Positions 1 to 11,000 of a stretch of DNA of 64,000 nucleotides are shown here, one piece after another. The notes under the pieces are model-generated. The model was given only the letters and a program-made list of their open reading frames with translations. It ran no database searches and was not told where the DNA came from. The stretch comes from Oegoconia quadripuncta (lineage: Eukaryota > Arthropoda > Insecta > Lepidoptera > Autostichidae): assembly GCA_949316235.1 (NCBI GenBank), contig OX438742.1:11593315-11657314 (forward strand). Direction: 5' to 3'. Position 1 is the stretch's first letter. Each line of letters starts with the position of its first letter. Position numbers and translations under genes: made by a program.

Positions 1-342
1 TTATAAGATATACGAATGAATGAAACAATCACATATTTAATGTTACGTGCTAGACTATTCTAACACACGATTAGCCGTATCATTCCCACTACGTGCAGTG
101 GTCAGTTAACGATCAAGTTGTTTGTAGGTTGACCTTATGATTAGGTCGCTGCATGTGGTGACCAACCAATGTCCTACTCCATCTACCTTTCGATCGCTCA
201 CCCACAAAATTATTATAGAAGGTGGCTGTTCGCGTAATATCAAAACGGGTCTCGTGAACATGTCCAAGTGAATCTGTCATTTGTAGAATCGGACGTTTGT
301 ACTCTTCTGTCATGTTGTCGACACGAAAACCCTTCCAAAGAC

Positions 343-590
343 TAAATAGTGCAAATTGAGACGATAGTTGTTAGCAAGTATAGTTCAATGATAATCGTCC
401 GCACAATACGGCTAATGTACGTCACTCACAACACGGGCCGCCCGTGTTATTTAATCGTTTCACAAACGATTAAATAATGCAAATCCGTCCGTAAGTAGTT
501 CAATGAGAGTCGTCCGCCGAATACGGCGATCTGTCAAATATAAGCGGACGTCTCTGTTAGATAGTGCCAATTGACGCGGTAGTTTAGTTG
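343..590. repeat. Diverged direct repeats of unknown family
   Basis: Two short blocks recur in the same orientation. TAGTGCAAATTGAG near 348 is echoed by TAGTGCCAATTGACG near 561. AGTTCAATGATAATCGTCCG near 380 is echoed by AGTTCAATGAGAGTCGTCCG near 496. The order of blocks differs between copies, so this is not a simple tandem array. It may be remains of a small transposon. No protein is supported. Confidence 0.4.
430..477. repeat. Two abutting perfect hairpins
   Basis: AACACGGG / CCCGTGTT (8-bp stem, 3-nt loop) is followed, sharing two bases, by TTATTTAATCGTTT / AAACGATTAAATAA (14-bp stem, CAC loop). Both stems are perfect. They sit between the diverged direct repeats around them, which suggests a foldback element remnant. 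A bidirectional terminator-like function has no support in a eukaryote. Confidence 0.6.
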
Positions 591-600
591 CCCTTGAATA

Positions 601-2934
601 CTTCAATATCAATCATCATCCGTATCCGAAGTGTAATCGGGGCATAACGATGCAGTGTAAGAATCGACTATACATATTAACCCGCTTTCAAGCTTTACTT
701 TTAATAATCTAAATCTAAATGAAATAATTTATTTGCTTGATTTTGGGTCATAAAGAATATCATAGGGCAAAAAATATACAGGTTAAAAATTTGCATGTTT
801 AGCCGATGTTCTGTGACAGAAGAAATCAAAAGAGTACCGGAGGCCTCAGAGACAATACAATTATTTAGGAACATGAAAAAATAACCATTTTGTGCACAAA
901 ATCACTCGCACAGCAAATAATAATTTAAAAATTTCAGTCGTACTTCCAATCCTCGGATAATTACGCCGAGGATCGAGGTACAAATCTGCGGAGCATGAGC
1001 GGCGGAGAGGAGGAAAGCGGTTAGGATAGAACAAAAACTGTCAAGTTCAGTGTTGAGGCGTCAATCGATTTGTCCCTCTACGAACGTTCCTGTTCGAATT
1101 TCATAATCGCAATTTTAAAGCTGGCCTTGAGTGGGATCAACTAGATGTCTGCGTGGTATTACGGTTAAATACTCTTGTGTAACGCCCTAGTGGGGGTTAG
1201 TTAGTACTTTCTAATTGTCAAATTGAGGTTGATTAGAATGGGTTCCTAAATCTACATTATCTACATTATTTTTTTTTTGACGCATAGTAGAATAAGACCA
1301 AGCTTTCTTTCGCGGACGTCGTATAAAATCAGAGTTAGTGAGCGTAACAGCGTAGATCAAAAATAGGCAGCAGCGTCATCAAAATCGACAATTGCCAACC
1401 CGCCTGCCCAGCTAATCGCTAGAAGTTCTCCCATCAAAAGCGATGTAAATGGAATAGTTGTAAACTACTGTAAGTTTTTAACATAGCGAGTGTATTCGAT
1501 TTTCATAAAAAATTTTGGACTTGTGATTTACCTGAATGAAGATATGAAATTTCAAGTAAATAAACAAAATATTATGTTATCGTAAGAAAAAAGTGCGAGT
1601 AGGGCACGGATTTGTATACAGACGGACACAAAGAGATTGTACACAAAGAGATTCTATAAGAGTTACATCGTTATTTTTTTTAAAGAGATACGGAACGATA
1701 AAACCGCAATAAGTAAAAAACGGAAGTTTTGGACTGAACAAAATACAGAAATATTGACTCTGATTATTACAATATTTTTTTTCTTAACAACGCCGTTTTT
1801 GGGTAAACAAACGTTTTGCCGCGAAGATAATTTCGTAGTAGCATAATAACAATAACATTTAGCAAATGCTGCACGGTTAATTACTTAATTATAAAAAAAA
1901 ATTATTGAAGTAAAAAGAATGATAAAGTTAAAAGTGGTCTTTATCTATATGCATTTTACTTGTCAAACGTGACCCATACACGGCAGAAAGGTAGACACAG
2001 GTCATTGGTCTAAGCCACAAATTTAGAGTAGATCAGTGAGCTATGGAGATTACTAGGCTTGGAATTTCTTTAATGGATATCAGATCAAATTAGGTAAGAA
2101 CATACGAAATACATACAAATATTGGTGCCACTGGTCTATTATCCTGTGTTGACAGATGCCACTCGAGAGTTAAGAGTACAATGGGCTGTGTGGTCCGCGT
2201 GTTCATACTATTTGGATACAGGAGAGATGACGGATGCTATTATAGTAATACAAATAGCGGACAGAGCTCGTGAAGTGCCACTAGCATACAGACATGACAT
2301 AGTAGTCACATAGCTCGCAATACGCTTAACTTTATAATTTAACAAAATTTTAGCTTAACTACTTTACTAAAGTTAAATGTGGAAATTTGTCAAAGGATCC
2401 TCATGCACTGCAAACATGAGAGAGACGGGGATAATCAAAGCGTTTGGCACAGTTGGTCCAATTCACTAACGGTACAATTCCCACCGAATAAAACGACGTA
2501 TTTTCTAGTTAAATTCTGTAGTTTTAAATAGCATGAACGATATGTCTGTGATGCATAGCTGGTTTTTGCCTAAAAAACGTTCAATCCGCAGAAAGCGCAA
2601 TTCACAAAAGGTCCACAAATTTAACCCACAGAGTAAATAGAAAACACGTCGTTATATTCTGTAGGCATTACAAATTGGCGTGTTGCCCAGTTGTTTTTTG
2701 AATAAAAGATTAGACTTAAAAAATCACCAGTGGTCGCAAGCCAGTTAGGAAATAGCGCTGTGTGATATAAACCGATTGTAAACGACTCGTTAATGGAGGG
2801 CGGACCACAAAAAGCTTTTCGCTGAACCGAATTGTTTTTAGATAGCAACGATTCAACTATAAATTGAAAATAGTAGAAAATCCAAAGAGTGAAAGTAGTG
2901 TCAAAATATCTAAGCTAATAAATCAACTGTATTG
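601..2934. other. Anonymous AT-rich stretch
   Basis: No convincing exon, RNA gene or recognisable transposon. Short open frames here (for example at 1637-1846 and 2122-2313) have no domain, no splice-site support and no coding-like composition. A slightly GC-richer patch lies at 960-1020. Confidence 0.4.
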
Positions 2935-3120
2935 ATTGTTGTTGAAAGCTTGTCGTCGAAACAGCCGAACCGATTTACACCAATTTCCGAAGAACCATAA
3001 CACAACCAGCATGAAAAAAAAAACAGTTTTAAATTATTTCTGCCATTTTGGCGCTATAATGCCACCGGCAACACAGACTGATGCCAAACTTATAACACCT
3101 CTCTTTTCGTAGGGGGTTAA
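2935..3120 (-). repeat. Interspersed repeat family F, old copy
   Basis: Read on the minus strand it begins with a GTTAACCCCCTACGAAAAG-type head, then GTGTTATAAGTTTG. It ends with a GAACCGATTTACACC-type block matching the 'gaaccgatttt' part of the copies at 16704 and 32765. Known as a common lepidopteran interspersed sequence; its class is not settled here. Confidence 0.45.
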
Positions 3121-4525
3121 CTCAAAGATAAATGCGAATGAAAAACGAAATATTAATCAGGCGGTTCTGTGGAACTCTATCTCCCGAGTATATCATCAAT
3201 ATCCTGTGACTGCATCATCGACCCTGTCTCATACAAGTCGCCTGATGAGCAAACTACACACGCTTAAATTTAGTGTGGTATTTTTATATACCATAATAGA
3301 ACTTCATTACAACATTAATTAACGCTCTAAAAGTTACGTAAAGCTCAATTAAAAACTTTGTTTCATTGTTTCACAAAATGTCAGATGTCGTAGGTTTTTT
3401 CATATCTTTTCATACACCGGTTAGCCTTTTTGACGATGTTAAGTGAACACTGACTGAACGACGCTATTCATCAAAGTCTATGAATACAGTTTCATTTTAA
3501 TTCCGGAAAACCAATTGGAAAGTTTGTCCACCTACGGATAGTATGAAAACATTTTTAAGGGATTAACGAAAAGCCATTTGCAGGCAGCTATTAAAAGCGG
3601 CGTGTGCAAAAAACAAAAAGCTACGACTGAATATCAGGAAATATTGGTGGACGAAGTGGATGATTGATTCCATAGAAGTGCCATCCGCCGCTTGTACATC
3701 AAGTGAAGAGGCCGTGTTTGATATATTATAACACATTTTAAACACCACTTAGAAAAAATAAAACCAGACCTTCATTGGCTTAGAATTTAGTGTGCATTCA
3801 AGTAGCGCATATAGGTACATACATGGTTAGTTTTGTAACGAGACGCCGTGCGACTCATTGGTTCTCTATTTACAGTATTCTCCTTGTTTGTTTCTTTTTC
3901 GATTAAGTCATAATATTTTAAATTCAAAATTTGAACTCTGGCTGTTCTCTCTCTCTCTTTTTTCAGTGTAGCTTTTTGTTTAGTCAGTTCGTGATTTACC
4001 CTTGAAAATATTGGACGCGTACTTTGGTGTTATTATTGCTATAATGAATATAAATTCTGTTATTCCTTTTTGTTCAGTGTAAAAGTTCTTTTAAAATATT
4101 TCATTGAGTTATTTGTGGGTGATACTTTATATATAAATAAATAAATAAATAGTTGTCACTGATATTTACTGTCCTAAGCCGTGAAAGTATTAATAATCCT
4201 CTTCCAAGGACATTTATCGTTTATAATCTTTCATCTCCCGCTGAACACCCAACGACTTCCAAAGATTTCCGCCGGCTCATCATCATCTAACATCTCCTAC
4301 ATACTGTGGCCTACTCCTGGACATCCTCTACAGCATCAGCCCGGGAGTAGCGCTTCAGTTTTAGTACCCTTGGCCTTAAGCCATCATCATATCAACGGGG
4401 TCACAGGACCCCGTACTATAGATTTCCAAATATATATTTTTTTATTAGCCTATCTTGTCCCATATTACCTATTAAATGAAATAAGTCTTGATCCCTGCAA
4501 TATAAAACATACATCATAACTACTG
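3121..4525. other. Anonymous stretch with a short AAAT repeat
   Basis: Contains a small (AAAT)n tract near 4131-4151 and a CATCATCAT-rich piece at 4270-4400 that may be another RTE 3' relic too worn to orient. The open frame at 4181-4519 has no recognisable domain. Nothing else is supported. Confidence 0.4.
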
Positions 4526-4716
4526 ACGACTAATTGGTGTAGTGGATAGTGAACCTGTCAGCGGATCCAATTCGAATCCCGCGAGGGGTAAATGTTTGTG
4601 TGATGAATACGAACAATTAGTCCCGAGTCATGGATGTTTATATAAATATTTATTTGCTTAGTTTGGGACTAGATGATTGGTGTAAGTGTCCGAAACATTT
4701 ATTTATTATTATTATA
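4526..4716 (+). mobile_element. tRNA-derived SINE, family A2
   Basis: The head resembles a tRNA. An A-box-like TTGGTGTAGTGGATAGTG and a B-box-like TTCGAATCCCGCG would form an internal pol III promoter. The body continues with TGTGATGAATACG, ATGGATGTTTATATAAATA and GGACTAGATGATTGGTGTAAG, and ends in TTTATTATTATT. The same body flanks the nested MITEs at 52788-54083, and this copy shows the empty target site for that insertion. It is a pol III transposon, not a working tRNA: the acceptor stem does not pair. Confidence 0.8.
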
Positions 4717-4774
4717 ACTGTGTACGCTATGTTGACTTTCAAACCGGCGTAGGCACTAACCAAAACTCTAAAAT

Positions 4775-4860
4775 ATATGTACTGAAACGACTTCAATTTA
4801 AAAAAAAATACACGGGCGAGAACCTCCGCCTTTTTATAAAAGGTTAAAAAAATAGTTACA
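4775..4860 (+). repeat. Relic of the 'GAGAACCTCC' interspersed repeat
   Basis: GAGAACCTCCGCCTTTTTAT followed by AAAGGTTAAAAA matches the end of a repeat also seen at 33221 and 33535 (GCCGAATTGAGAAC, AAGTCGGTTAAAAA). Short and diverged. Confidence 0.4.
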
Positions 4861-5264
4861 TAGTAGCGCCCTCGTCAAAATCACAGTTTGTTTGTAAACG
4901 CATAATGGATTCACCACATAATTATGTTAAAAAAGGACACAATTCATCTATGTATCAAAATTCATCCAAATCCATTCAGGTGATTGAGGAACAAACATTA
5001 ATATTTTCGCGTTTATAACATCAGTGAATTTCTTACAACTTCTAAGCCACGCCATATCAACTGCTCATTAAAATAGAGACTCTTTTTCCTAGAGAAGACC
5101 AGGCGTTCTATTGCATAATTTCATAGTTATCTTCATCGGTTACGTTCTGATATGCGATTGGTTGACGCATCTCTCGCTCGGCAGTTTGCCGGTTTTTCAT
5201 TGGTCAAGGTTATCAATGACGATACCGATGAAGTTACATAATTTAAGGTCAGTTCGATCAATCC

Positions 5265-5425
5265 TCATCATATCAACCACAGGGCTTCCACTGCTGAACA
5301 TAGATGTCCAAAGAGCCCGGTTGGAAGCGATCTGTAACCAACAACTTCCCGCGACCTTTATTACGACGTCCTATGCTACGCTTGCCGATGCGTGCAGGGC
5401 TCCACTCTAGAAGTTTAATCTCTCA
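5265..5425 (-). pseudogene. RTE-like LINE, 3'-terminal relic
   Basis: Minus-strand translation contains DIYVQQWKPCG then a stop, followed by TGATATGATGAGG. This matches the C-terminal YVQQW motif and ATGATG tail seen in better copies at 36592 and 63645. Upstream the frame is broken. It is the last few dozen codons of an endonuclease/reverse-transcriptase protein left by a 5'-truncated insertion. Confidence 0.6.
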
Positions 5426-5468
5426 ACGGCCATCCAGCTTTATTTATAATCTTTGAATACATGTTCGA

Positions 5469-5780
5469 CGACTGGTTTGGTGTAGCGGTTAGAAACTCAA
5501 ACCACCATACCAAAAGGTCGCGGGTTCGAAACCCGCTAGGGGCATATGTTTGTATGATGAATACGGGCATGTGTACCGGAGTTATGGATGTTTTCAGTTA
5601 TAATAAGTATTTATTTACAAAAAAAAATGTATTTATGTAGTATATCAACCTATAGTTGCTTAATGTGGAATGAACACATCAGGTGTGATTGAGGTCAAGT
5701 GCTAACCCGTTGTGCTTAAAAAAAAAAGATGGCATTGTGTGTATGTCAAAGGATATTTATTTTATTTATTATTTATTTAT
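5469..5780 (+). mobile_element. tRNA-derived SINE, family A (interrupted)
   Basis: Head TTTGGTGTAGCGGTTAG and B-box-like GGTTCGAAACCCGCTAGG are followed by GCATATGTTTGTATGATGAA and the tail region ending GGATATTTATTTTATTT. Compared with the intact copy at 18186, it is split near 5675 by a piece of another SINE. The tail resumes at GATGGCATTGTG. Confidence 0.85.
5676..5727 (+). mobile_element. SINE-B 3' fragment nested in SINE-A
   Basis: ACATCAGGTGTGATTGAGGT, then CAAGTGCTAACCCGTTGTGC and an A tract, is the exact 3' end of the SINE family found complete at 54428. It interrupts the family A SINE. Only the last ~50 bases plus poly(A) are present, as expected of 5'-truncated target-primed insertion. 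I could not make out a target duplication. Confidence 0.8.
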
Positions 5781-6879
5781 GTTACAATTCAAAGATTTGC
5801 AAATATACGTTATATTAGGTATTCTGAATTCTACAATTGACGCCTCCTAGTTTATAATAGTTTCCGATTCAGTTTGCAGGTATAGGATAAATTATACAGC
5901 TCTAATCAGAACCTTCACTTTAGCTTGGAAATAATTAATGTTCTGTTTATACACACAATATAACATTTTTTATACCTAACTAGGTCGTTTCGCCATAAAA
6001 AAATGAATGGAGAGACACCCGTGTGCGATGACGAGCAGGCAGGATAATCGCATTGACTTCACTCGATGCCTACAACAAAAGCGTAATCCAACTGTGTAGG
6101 GATAGACAGCCCCGCTGCTGTCAGTTAGGCCTTGAGAGCTGTTAGAACAATTGTCTAACGAGTGCAAAGTAGACTGAACGTTATTGACTGATCATCCGTG
6201 TATAGTATGAACGTATAAAGTTATTTTAAGAGATATCGCAAAACGACCGTTTCCATTCCATCAGATTTTACATCGCCTCAAAACACACACCTGCCGGTTT
6301 TATTTACGTGTGAGAACTTCCGCACGGTCATCTGCGTTAGCACGTGTTTACTTGTATACCTACGTTCTAAGCTTCTATACGACTACCGCGGACAAAAGTC
6401 GGATCGGGTCGGCTAGATTCTGTTACTCCGATTTTTGTAGGTAGTTACTTCTTTAATGTCCTTTGGTCTTTCAGTCCCAATGTTCTATTTTTAACGACTA
6501 TTGCTGGACCGTTTAAAAGCGGTCGAAGAGCTTCCATCAAAAGAAAATAAAGGTTTTTATTGTTTCGAGTCTGAATGTTCTGGTTAGTAAAACATTAGTT
6601 TTTATGCTTGCTTTTTAGGTTTCCGCAGTCAACAAGGAACACTTCGCAGTCACCATGTACGTCTGTCTGTCTGTCCACGGCTTACCTAAGAGGTTCTTAA
6701 TACTAGAAAGCTGTATTGGCATGGGTAATACATATTAATCACGCCGGTAAAGTGGCAAGTTGTTTAGTGATGTAGTAAGTTTTCAGTGATGGTGTAAAAT
6801 TTAAAACTTGCCTCGACTCGAATAAAAGAGTAATGGTGTAAATTATAAAATGCTCGTACTGTATAATATAGAACACATT
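5781..6879. other. Anonymous stretch
   Basis: No exon or transposon recognised. The minus open frame at 5976-6167 has no domain. Some GC-richer sequence lies at 6280-6430 but with no splice or coding evidence. Confidence 0.4.
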
Positions 6880-6887
6880 GTATTAGA

Positions 6888-7644
6888 CAGAGGTGTGACT
6901 TATCTAAGATACAAGTATCTGAAATACAGATACAAGATGCAAGATACGTATTTTCATTTTGTATCTAAAATACTTTTTAAAAAATCATTTTGTATCTTGT
7001 ATTTAAATATATTTTGTTTGGTATCTTAGTATTTTATAAATACTTTTTCTGATAAAATACTTTTAGTAATATATTAGTAGAAATATATAAAATAAATGCG
7101 TAAAATTGAGCATGTCATTATTAGTCCAACATCACATTGGTAGATGGCGACTCTTTCTTTGCACTGCACTGGCCTGTATCTATACAAGATGTGGCAAATG
7201 CACAAGTCGTGCGAGCCAAACAATTAAAAAAAAAAAAACTGAAATGTAATTTCATTTGAGAAGATGACCGCCTTTTTGTATATATTACATTACATTAAGT
7301 TATTTACGAATAATTCGTAAATAACTTAATGTTAAGTTATTTACATACGTAAATAACATTAAGTTATTTACGAATAAATCGTGTTATGTTATGTAACGTG
7401 TGTGTTATGTTATCGTGTTATGTCAATTAAGAAAAATAAACTTAGAATTCATTAAAATAAAATCTTGTTTTCTTACAAAAGTATTTGTATCTTAAGAAGT
7501 ATTTAGAAGATACGTATTTGGTATTTAGTATTTCAGATACTATTCTCGAAAGTATTTTGTATCTGGTATCTGAAATACTTTATTTAAAAGTATCTTGCAT
7601 TTTGTATTGCAGATACTTTGTACAGGGTATTTTGTACATCTCTG
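6888..7644. mobile_element. hAT-type non-autonomous element with 8-bp target duplication
   Basis: Flanked on both sides by GTATTAGA (6880-6887 and 7645-7652), the 8-bp target duplication typical of hAT transposons. Ends are inverted: CAGAGGTGTGACTT at the left against CAGAGATGTACAAAATACC read from the right. Subterminal stretches rich in AAGTATCTGAAATACA and ATGCAAGATAC are also inverted. There is no transposase frame; the 757-bp body is AT-rich and palindromic, so the element would depend on an enzyme supplied in trans. Confidence 0.9.
7292..7332. repeat. 41-bp perfect palindrome inside the hAT element
   Basis: A 20-bp arm (ACATTAAGTTATTTACGAAT) and its perfect complement are separated by a single A. 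A further arm (TAAGTTATTTAC, GTAAATAACATTAAG) follows up to about 7375, so the motif TTAAGTTATTTACG is iterated in both orientations. Confidence 0.9.
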
Positions 7645-8025
7645 GTATTAGATAACAAATATATCTTGTGAGTGATAGATCTAATAAATAAAGACAAAGA
7701 TTGACTTCTGAAGACGTTAGACATGATTCAAGTTTGGAGGATAAAATATTCTAGTTAATATGTAAAGGATACTTTATCATTTTATGGCACAAAATAAAGC
7801 ACGTGAAGTTCATTAATCAGGTAGTGTGTATCTCAAAGGAAAAAGGACACAAAGAGGAACGCTTCCCCGCACACACCTGCTGGATACAACGTAGGTAAAA
7901 TACAATCAAGTGCCGAACACTTCATGAGAGGAGTTAAATAAAATATGACTACTAGAGTGTTGTACGTTCAGGCGATAAATAAACGCCGTTTCATATTGAA
8001 AACTTGAGTGAGTATAAATAAATTC

Positions 8026-8186
8026 AGGCTCGTATTACAGGATGTTACTCAAGCAGAGATCTCAGCTTGAGGCCAGTTAAAAAGGGGGCAGCTTTATGTA
8101 GTTTATATCTCTTTCTAAGCGCTGACACAGATTACTAATAAGTTACCGCTGATCTACGCTTGAGCAACATTCTGAAATACGGGCCT
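8026..8186. mobile_element. Short MITE with AGGCCCGTATT ends
   Basis: Left AGGCTCGTATTACAGGATGT TACTCAAGC pairs with right-end complement AGGCCCGTATTTCAGAATGT TGCTCAAGC, about 30 bp with few mismatches. The interior (~100 bp) has no coding capacity. The same terminal motif recurs at 46883-47201 and, as a worn piece, near 30388. Confidence 0.75.
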
Positions 8187-8502
8187 TACTCTCACTTGTG
8201 GTTTTCTAAATCAAAGCTAAAGGTCAAAACGTCATATAGACTGGCCGCATAACCTCGCTAAACAGGCCGTAGATCGCACGAGAACTGGGGCTGATCGCGC
8301 TAAGTTTGAACGACAATACCAAAGCTAAAGCATAACCAAAAACGTTTCATTCATTCAATCATTTGAACGGAAATTAACCTTTTTTTTTAATACTCATGGT
8401 TAGCTCTAAACATTTTGGGTTTGGTTTTACTTAGGTAGCGTCAACGATATAATCGTTCACAAAAAATTGCGTGATACCATTTTTACTTCAGCTAAACTAA
8501 AG

Positions 8503-8755
8503 CTAAACCATAACCAAAAACGTTCCGTTCGAATGGTAAAACCGTTGTAAAATAGTGCGATTGGTCCCCAGGACCAACCGGTAGAGTGCATGGACGAATT
8601 TCCGGGTGTCCGTTGACCACTGGCCCATAGTCTCCACAGCAAGCGCCACAAATATATGATTACATAGATGTCTTTTTGCGGCGCTTGAGCAGCAGGGATT
8701 CCTAAACCGCAGCTTTCGTGGGTCATGCGGATTTGGAAATGATGTAAAAATATAG
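8503..8755 (-). pseudogene. LINE protein C-terminal relic (AVETMGQW motif)
   Basis: Minus frame reads AAKRHLCNHIFVALAVETMG followed by QWSTDTRKFVHAL and then ILQRFYHSNG. This resembles the conserved block that follows the reverse transcriptase in some non-LTR retrotransposons, of the type 'FxPxAVETxG-W---A--F---L'. A second frame is open across the same DNA, and the match is short, so this is a degraded coding fragment. It directly abuts the CR1-like relic at 8764. Which clade it came from I cannot say. Confidence 0.5.
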
Positions 8756-8763
8756 CAAAAATA

Positions 8764-9400
8764 ATCTTTATTTTGGAGGTACAAGAGTACATAGTATTTA
8801 AATTTTTTAAGTTACTGCTTGATCAAAAGGCAACTTTCTCCTGAGAAGAACAAGTAAGAAACTCGAAGTTACTTTAGTAACTTATTAGTAATCTGTGCTC
8901 GAAGGGTTGCTCTTTAAAACTAGATTCAAATTACAAAAGGTACAATTTATTACATTATTAGATTGTGAAATAGCCTGGTATGCGAATCATACAAATATTG
9001 TGATATTTTGTAATATGCTATCTTAATAAATTTCATTTTTTTTTGTTGAATCTTTAAATTTATTGAAAGCAAGATTTTGTACATCAACTCTTATTGAAAA
9101 ACGTTTGCCTATAGCCCTCTCAATGAATTACTGATTTTACGGAGTCGGCTTACGTCATGCAAGTTTATTTTGATTTGTTGTATTGACATGTTTATTACAA
9201 GTTTTCCTAAATGAAGCTATATTTCTTGACATAAATATTTGATTTTACACTCTTTAAACTTATCTCTAAGAAATTGCTCGAACGGCCCGTTTTTGTAAAA
9301 CAAATATTGTATTTATATGCGCGACATTTCAAGCTGTAGAAAATATTTAAGCAGAGCTAAACCTCTTCGCCAATTTAATGATATGGGGACATCATTGCAT
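8764..9400 (-). pseudogene. CR1-like LINE, decayed 3' half of ORF2
   Basis: Base-by-base homologous to 25145-25960 of the intact LINE. It shares TTTATTTTG-AGGTACA at the 3' terminus, GAGAAGAACAAG-AAGAAACT, GTGAAATAGCCTGG-ATGCGA, AACGG-C-CGTTTTTGTAAAAC and CTTCGCCAATTTA. It covers the 3'UTR and the C-terminal part of ORF2. It has many substitutions and at least three internal deletions relative to the intact copy, and no open frame. The 5' truncation point is near 9400. Confidence 0.85.
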
Positions 9401-9704
9401 CGACCGGTACGGCCTCTGCTATCACACGTGCACAAGTCGCATGGCTCGAGCTCTGCTTTCCCAGTTACTTATCCCCTACAGCCGCATTTCTAATAGTATT
9501 TGTTAAAATATTGCATTCGGCAAATTACGAATAATTTAGGAATAATTTAACTGCTATATGTATATTTATTAAATATCGCGTAAATTCACGCGCCAGCAGC
9601 GTCCCAGTGACAGTGTGGTGTGCGCTACGTGACATCGTTTAGTTTAGGCGGTCGTTATATTAGACAAATCAGATCGATTATCTAACATCATTTCAGCCCG
9701 TAAA

Positions 9705-9935
9705 CATCACACTGCAGGGATATAGGGACCTTCCCTCGTATAAGGAGGGAGTATTGGCCATAGACGCTGACCCAATGCGGGTTGCGGACTTCACATGTCT
9801 ACAAATTTTATTTCTACGGTGTGCAGGTTTCCTCACGATGTTTTCCTTCATCGTTTAAGAGCAGGCGGATAAATGCGCAGAAGTAATTAAATTTAAAAAC
9901 TCATTGGTACCAAGCTGAGCCACCGAGCTCTTATT
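9705..9935 (-). mobile_element. SINE family C (Metulj-like)
   Basis: Minus-strand head AGAGCTCGGTGGCTCAGCTTGGT, a tRNA-like A-box region. The middle contains the block whose plus-strand form is GTGCAGGTTTCCTCACGATG TTTTCCTTC, familiar from butterfly SINEs. The 3' end carries the complement of CTTCCCTCGTATAAGGAGGG. Paired with the plus copy at 35526. The Metulj name is from memory and unconfirmed. Confidence 0.65.
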
Positions 9936-10137
9936 ATTTATATATATTAAATCATTGCTTTTCTAAATATTTACTTTGAAAAAATTTAAGCCACTTAAGT
10001 TAGAAATACAAAATTACCGAATTAAATTTTGCAAGAATAGACCTTACGTTAGCACTATATTAATTATGTGCCTATACCTAAGCCTTATTTGAAATCCGAA
10101 TAAATACGACTATAACAAATGAGTGCTGTGTGATTTC

Positions 10138-10420
10138 GGCACGTAAAAAGAATAGAACCAACCCGTCTCTTCCCGTGAGTGTCATTAAAGGCGACTAAGG
10201 GACTTTACACAAAAACATCCACGGACGTGCACGTTGCTACGGCGATGGGCTCACCCCTTGGCAAGTGTGCATTTCTGTATATTTAAAAAGGTGAAATGTA
10301 GATGTTGTTTAAGCAGTAAACTTTTAATGTTTGGAACATCCCAACGCTATTTCTTGGGATATCTCTGAGCCTTGGCCACGCTATTTGGGATAACAGTCGT
10401 GACATTATGTATGTCAACAA
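10138..10420 (+). repeat. Interspersed repeat family D, copy 1
   Basis: CACGTAAAAAGAATAGAACC AACCCGTCTCTTCCCGTG, followed by GGCGACTAAGGGA, GGTTCACC-like and GTGCATTTCTGTA blocks and ending ...GACATTATGTATGT. It matches 52449-52670 across its length. Probably a LINE-derived piece; no open frame. Confidence 0.7.
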
Positions 10421-10876
10421 ATGATTTTAGCATTACGTTTGCAACTAAGCGTACGCCAGATTATTTCAATTAAACAAAATCCTAATGCCATTTTGCTTTT
10501 GGGATACTGTTATGATTTTTGAAACTCTTCATCAAGTATTACAAAATACAAAAGGTTTGAAAGTTAACAGTTGTTCAAAACACAAAGAATAAAATATTTT
10601 TGTTTCGCCTTTGTCAGGTGGAGATTTAGAGAGCTATGAAGTAAACATTGCTCCAGTTTCATATTTGTTACGAAAGTATTTGTATTTTGAAGCAAATAGG
10701 TCTTTTGAAACAACAACATTGGAGTGAAATAAAACGAAATATCGTAATTACTGTGTTCAGTATAAATCTTACCTCCGCAGCCCAGCCACTATAAATTCAC
10801 CCGGTAAGCTAAGATCAACAGTGGAACTCTGCACGACCTATTGGATATAAATAAATAACGATATTTCAGTACCCGT

Positions 10877-11000
10877 AGCATGACATCGTTCGTCGCGCGG
10901 GACGTAGGAATGAGAGTGGGATACTTGTATATTTCGTCCAAGCGAATACACAGGACAAATATTATCTCGGGCGACATAAACGTTTATCGCGCTGTCATGC
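10877..11000 (+). repeat. Interspersed repeat family E, copy 1
   Basis: TAGCATGACATCGTTCGTCG through TATATTTCGTCCAAG, GACAAATATTAT and GACATAAACGTTTATCGCGC. The same block occurs at 49667-49790. Unclassified. Confidence 0.7.

Noticed and set aside
113..313. 66-codon minus frame near the left edge
   Set aside because: Contains no recognisable domain; adjacent to small repeats and hairpins; no start or splice evidence.
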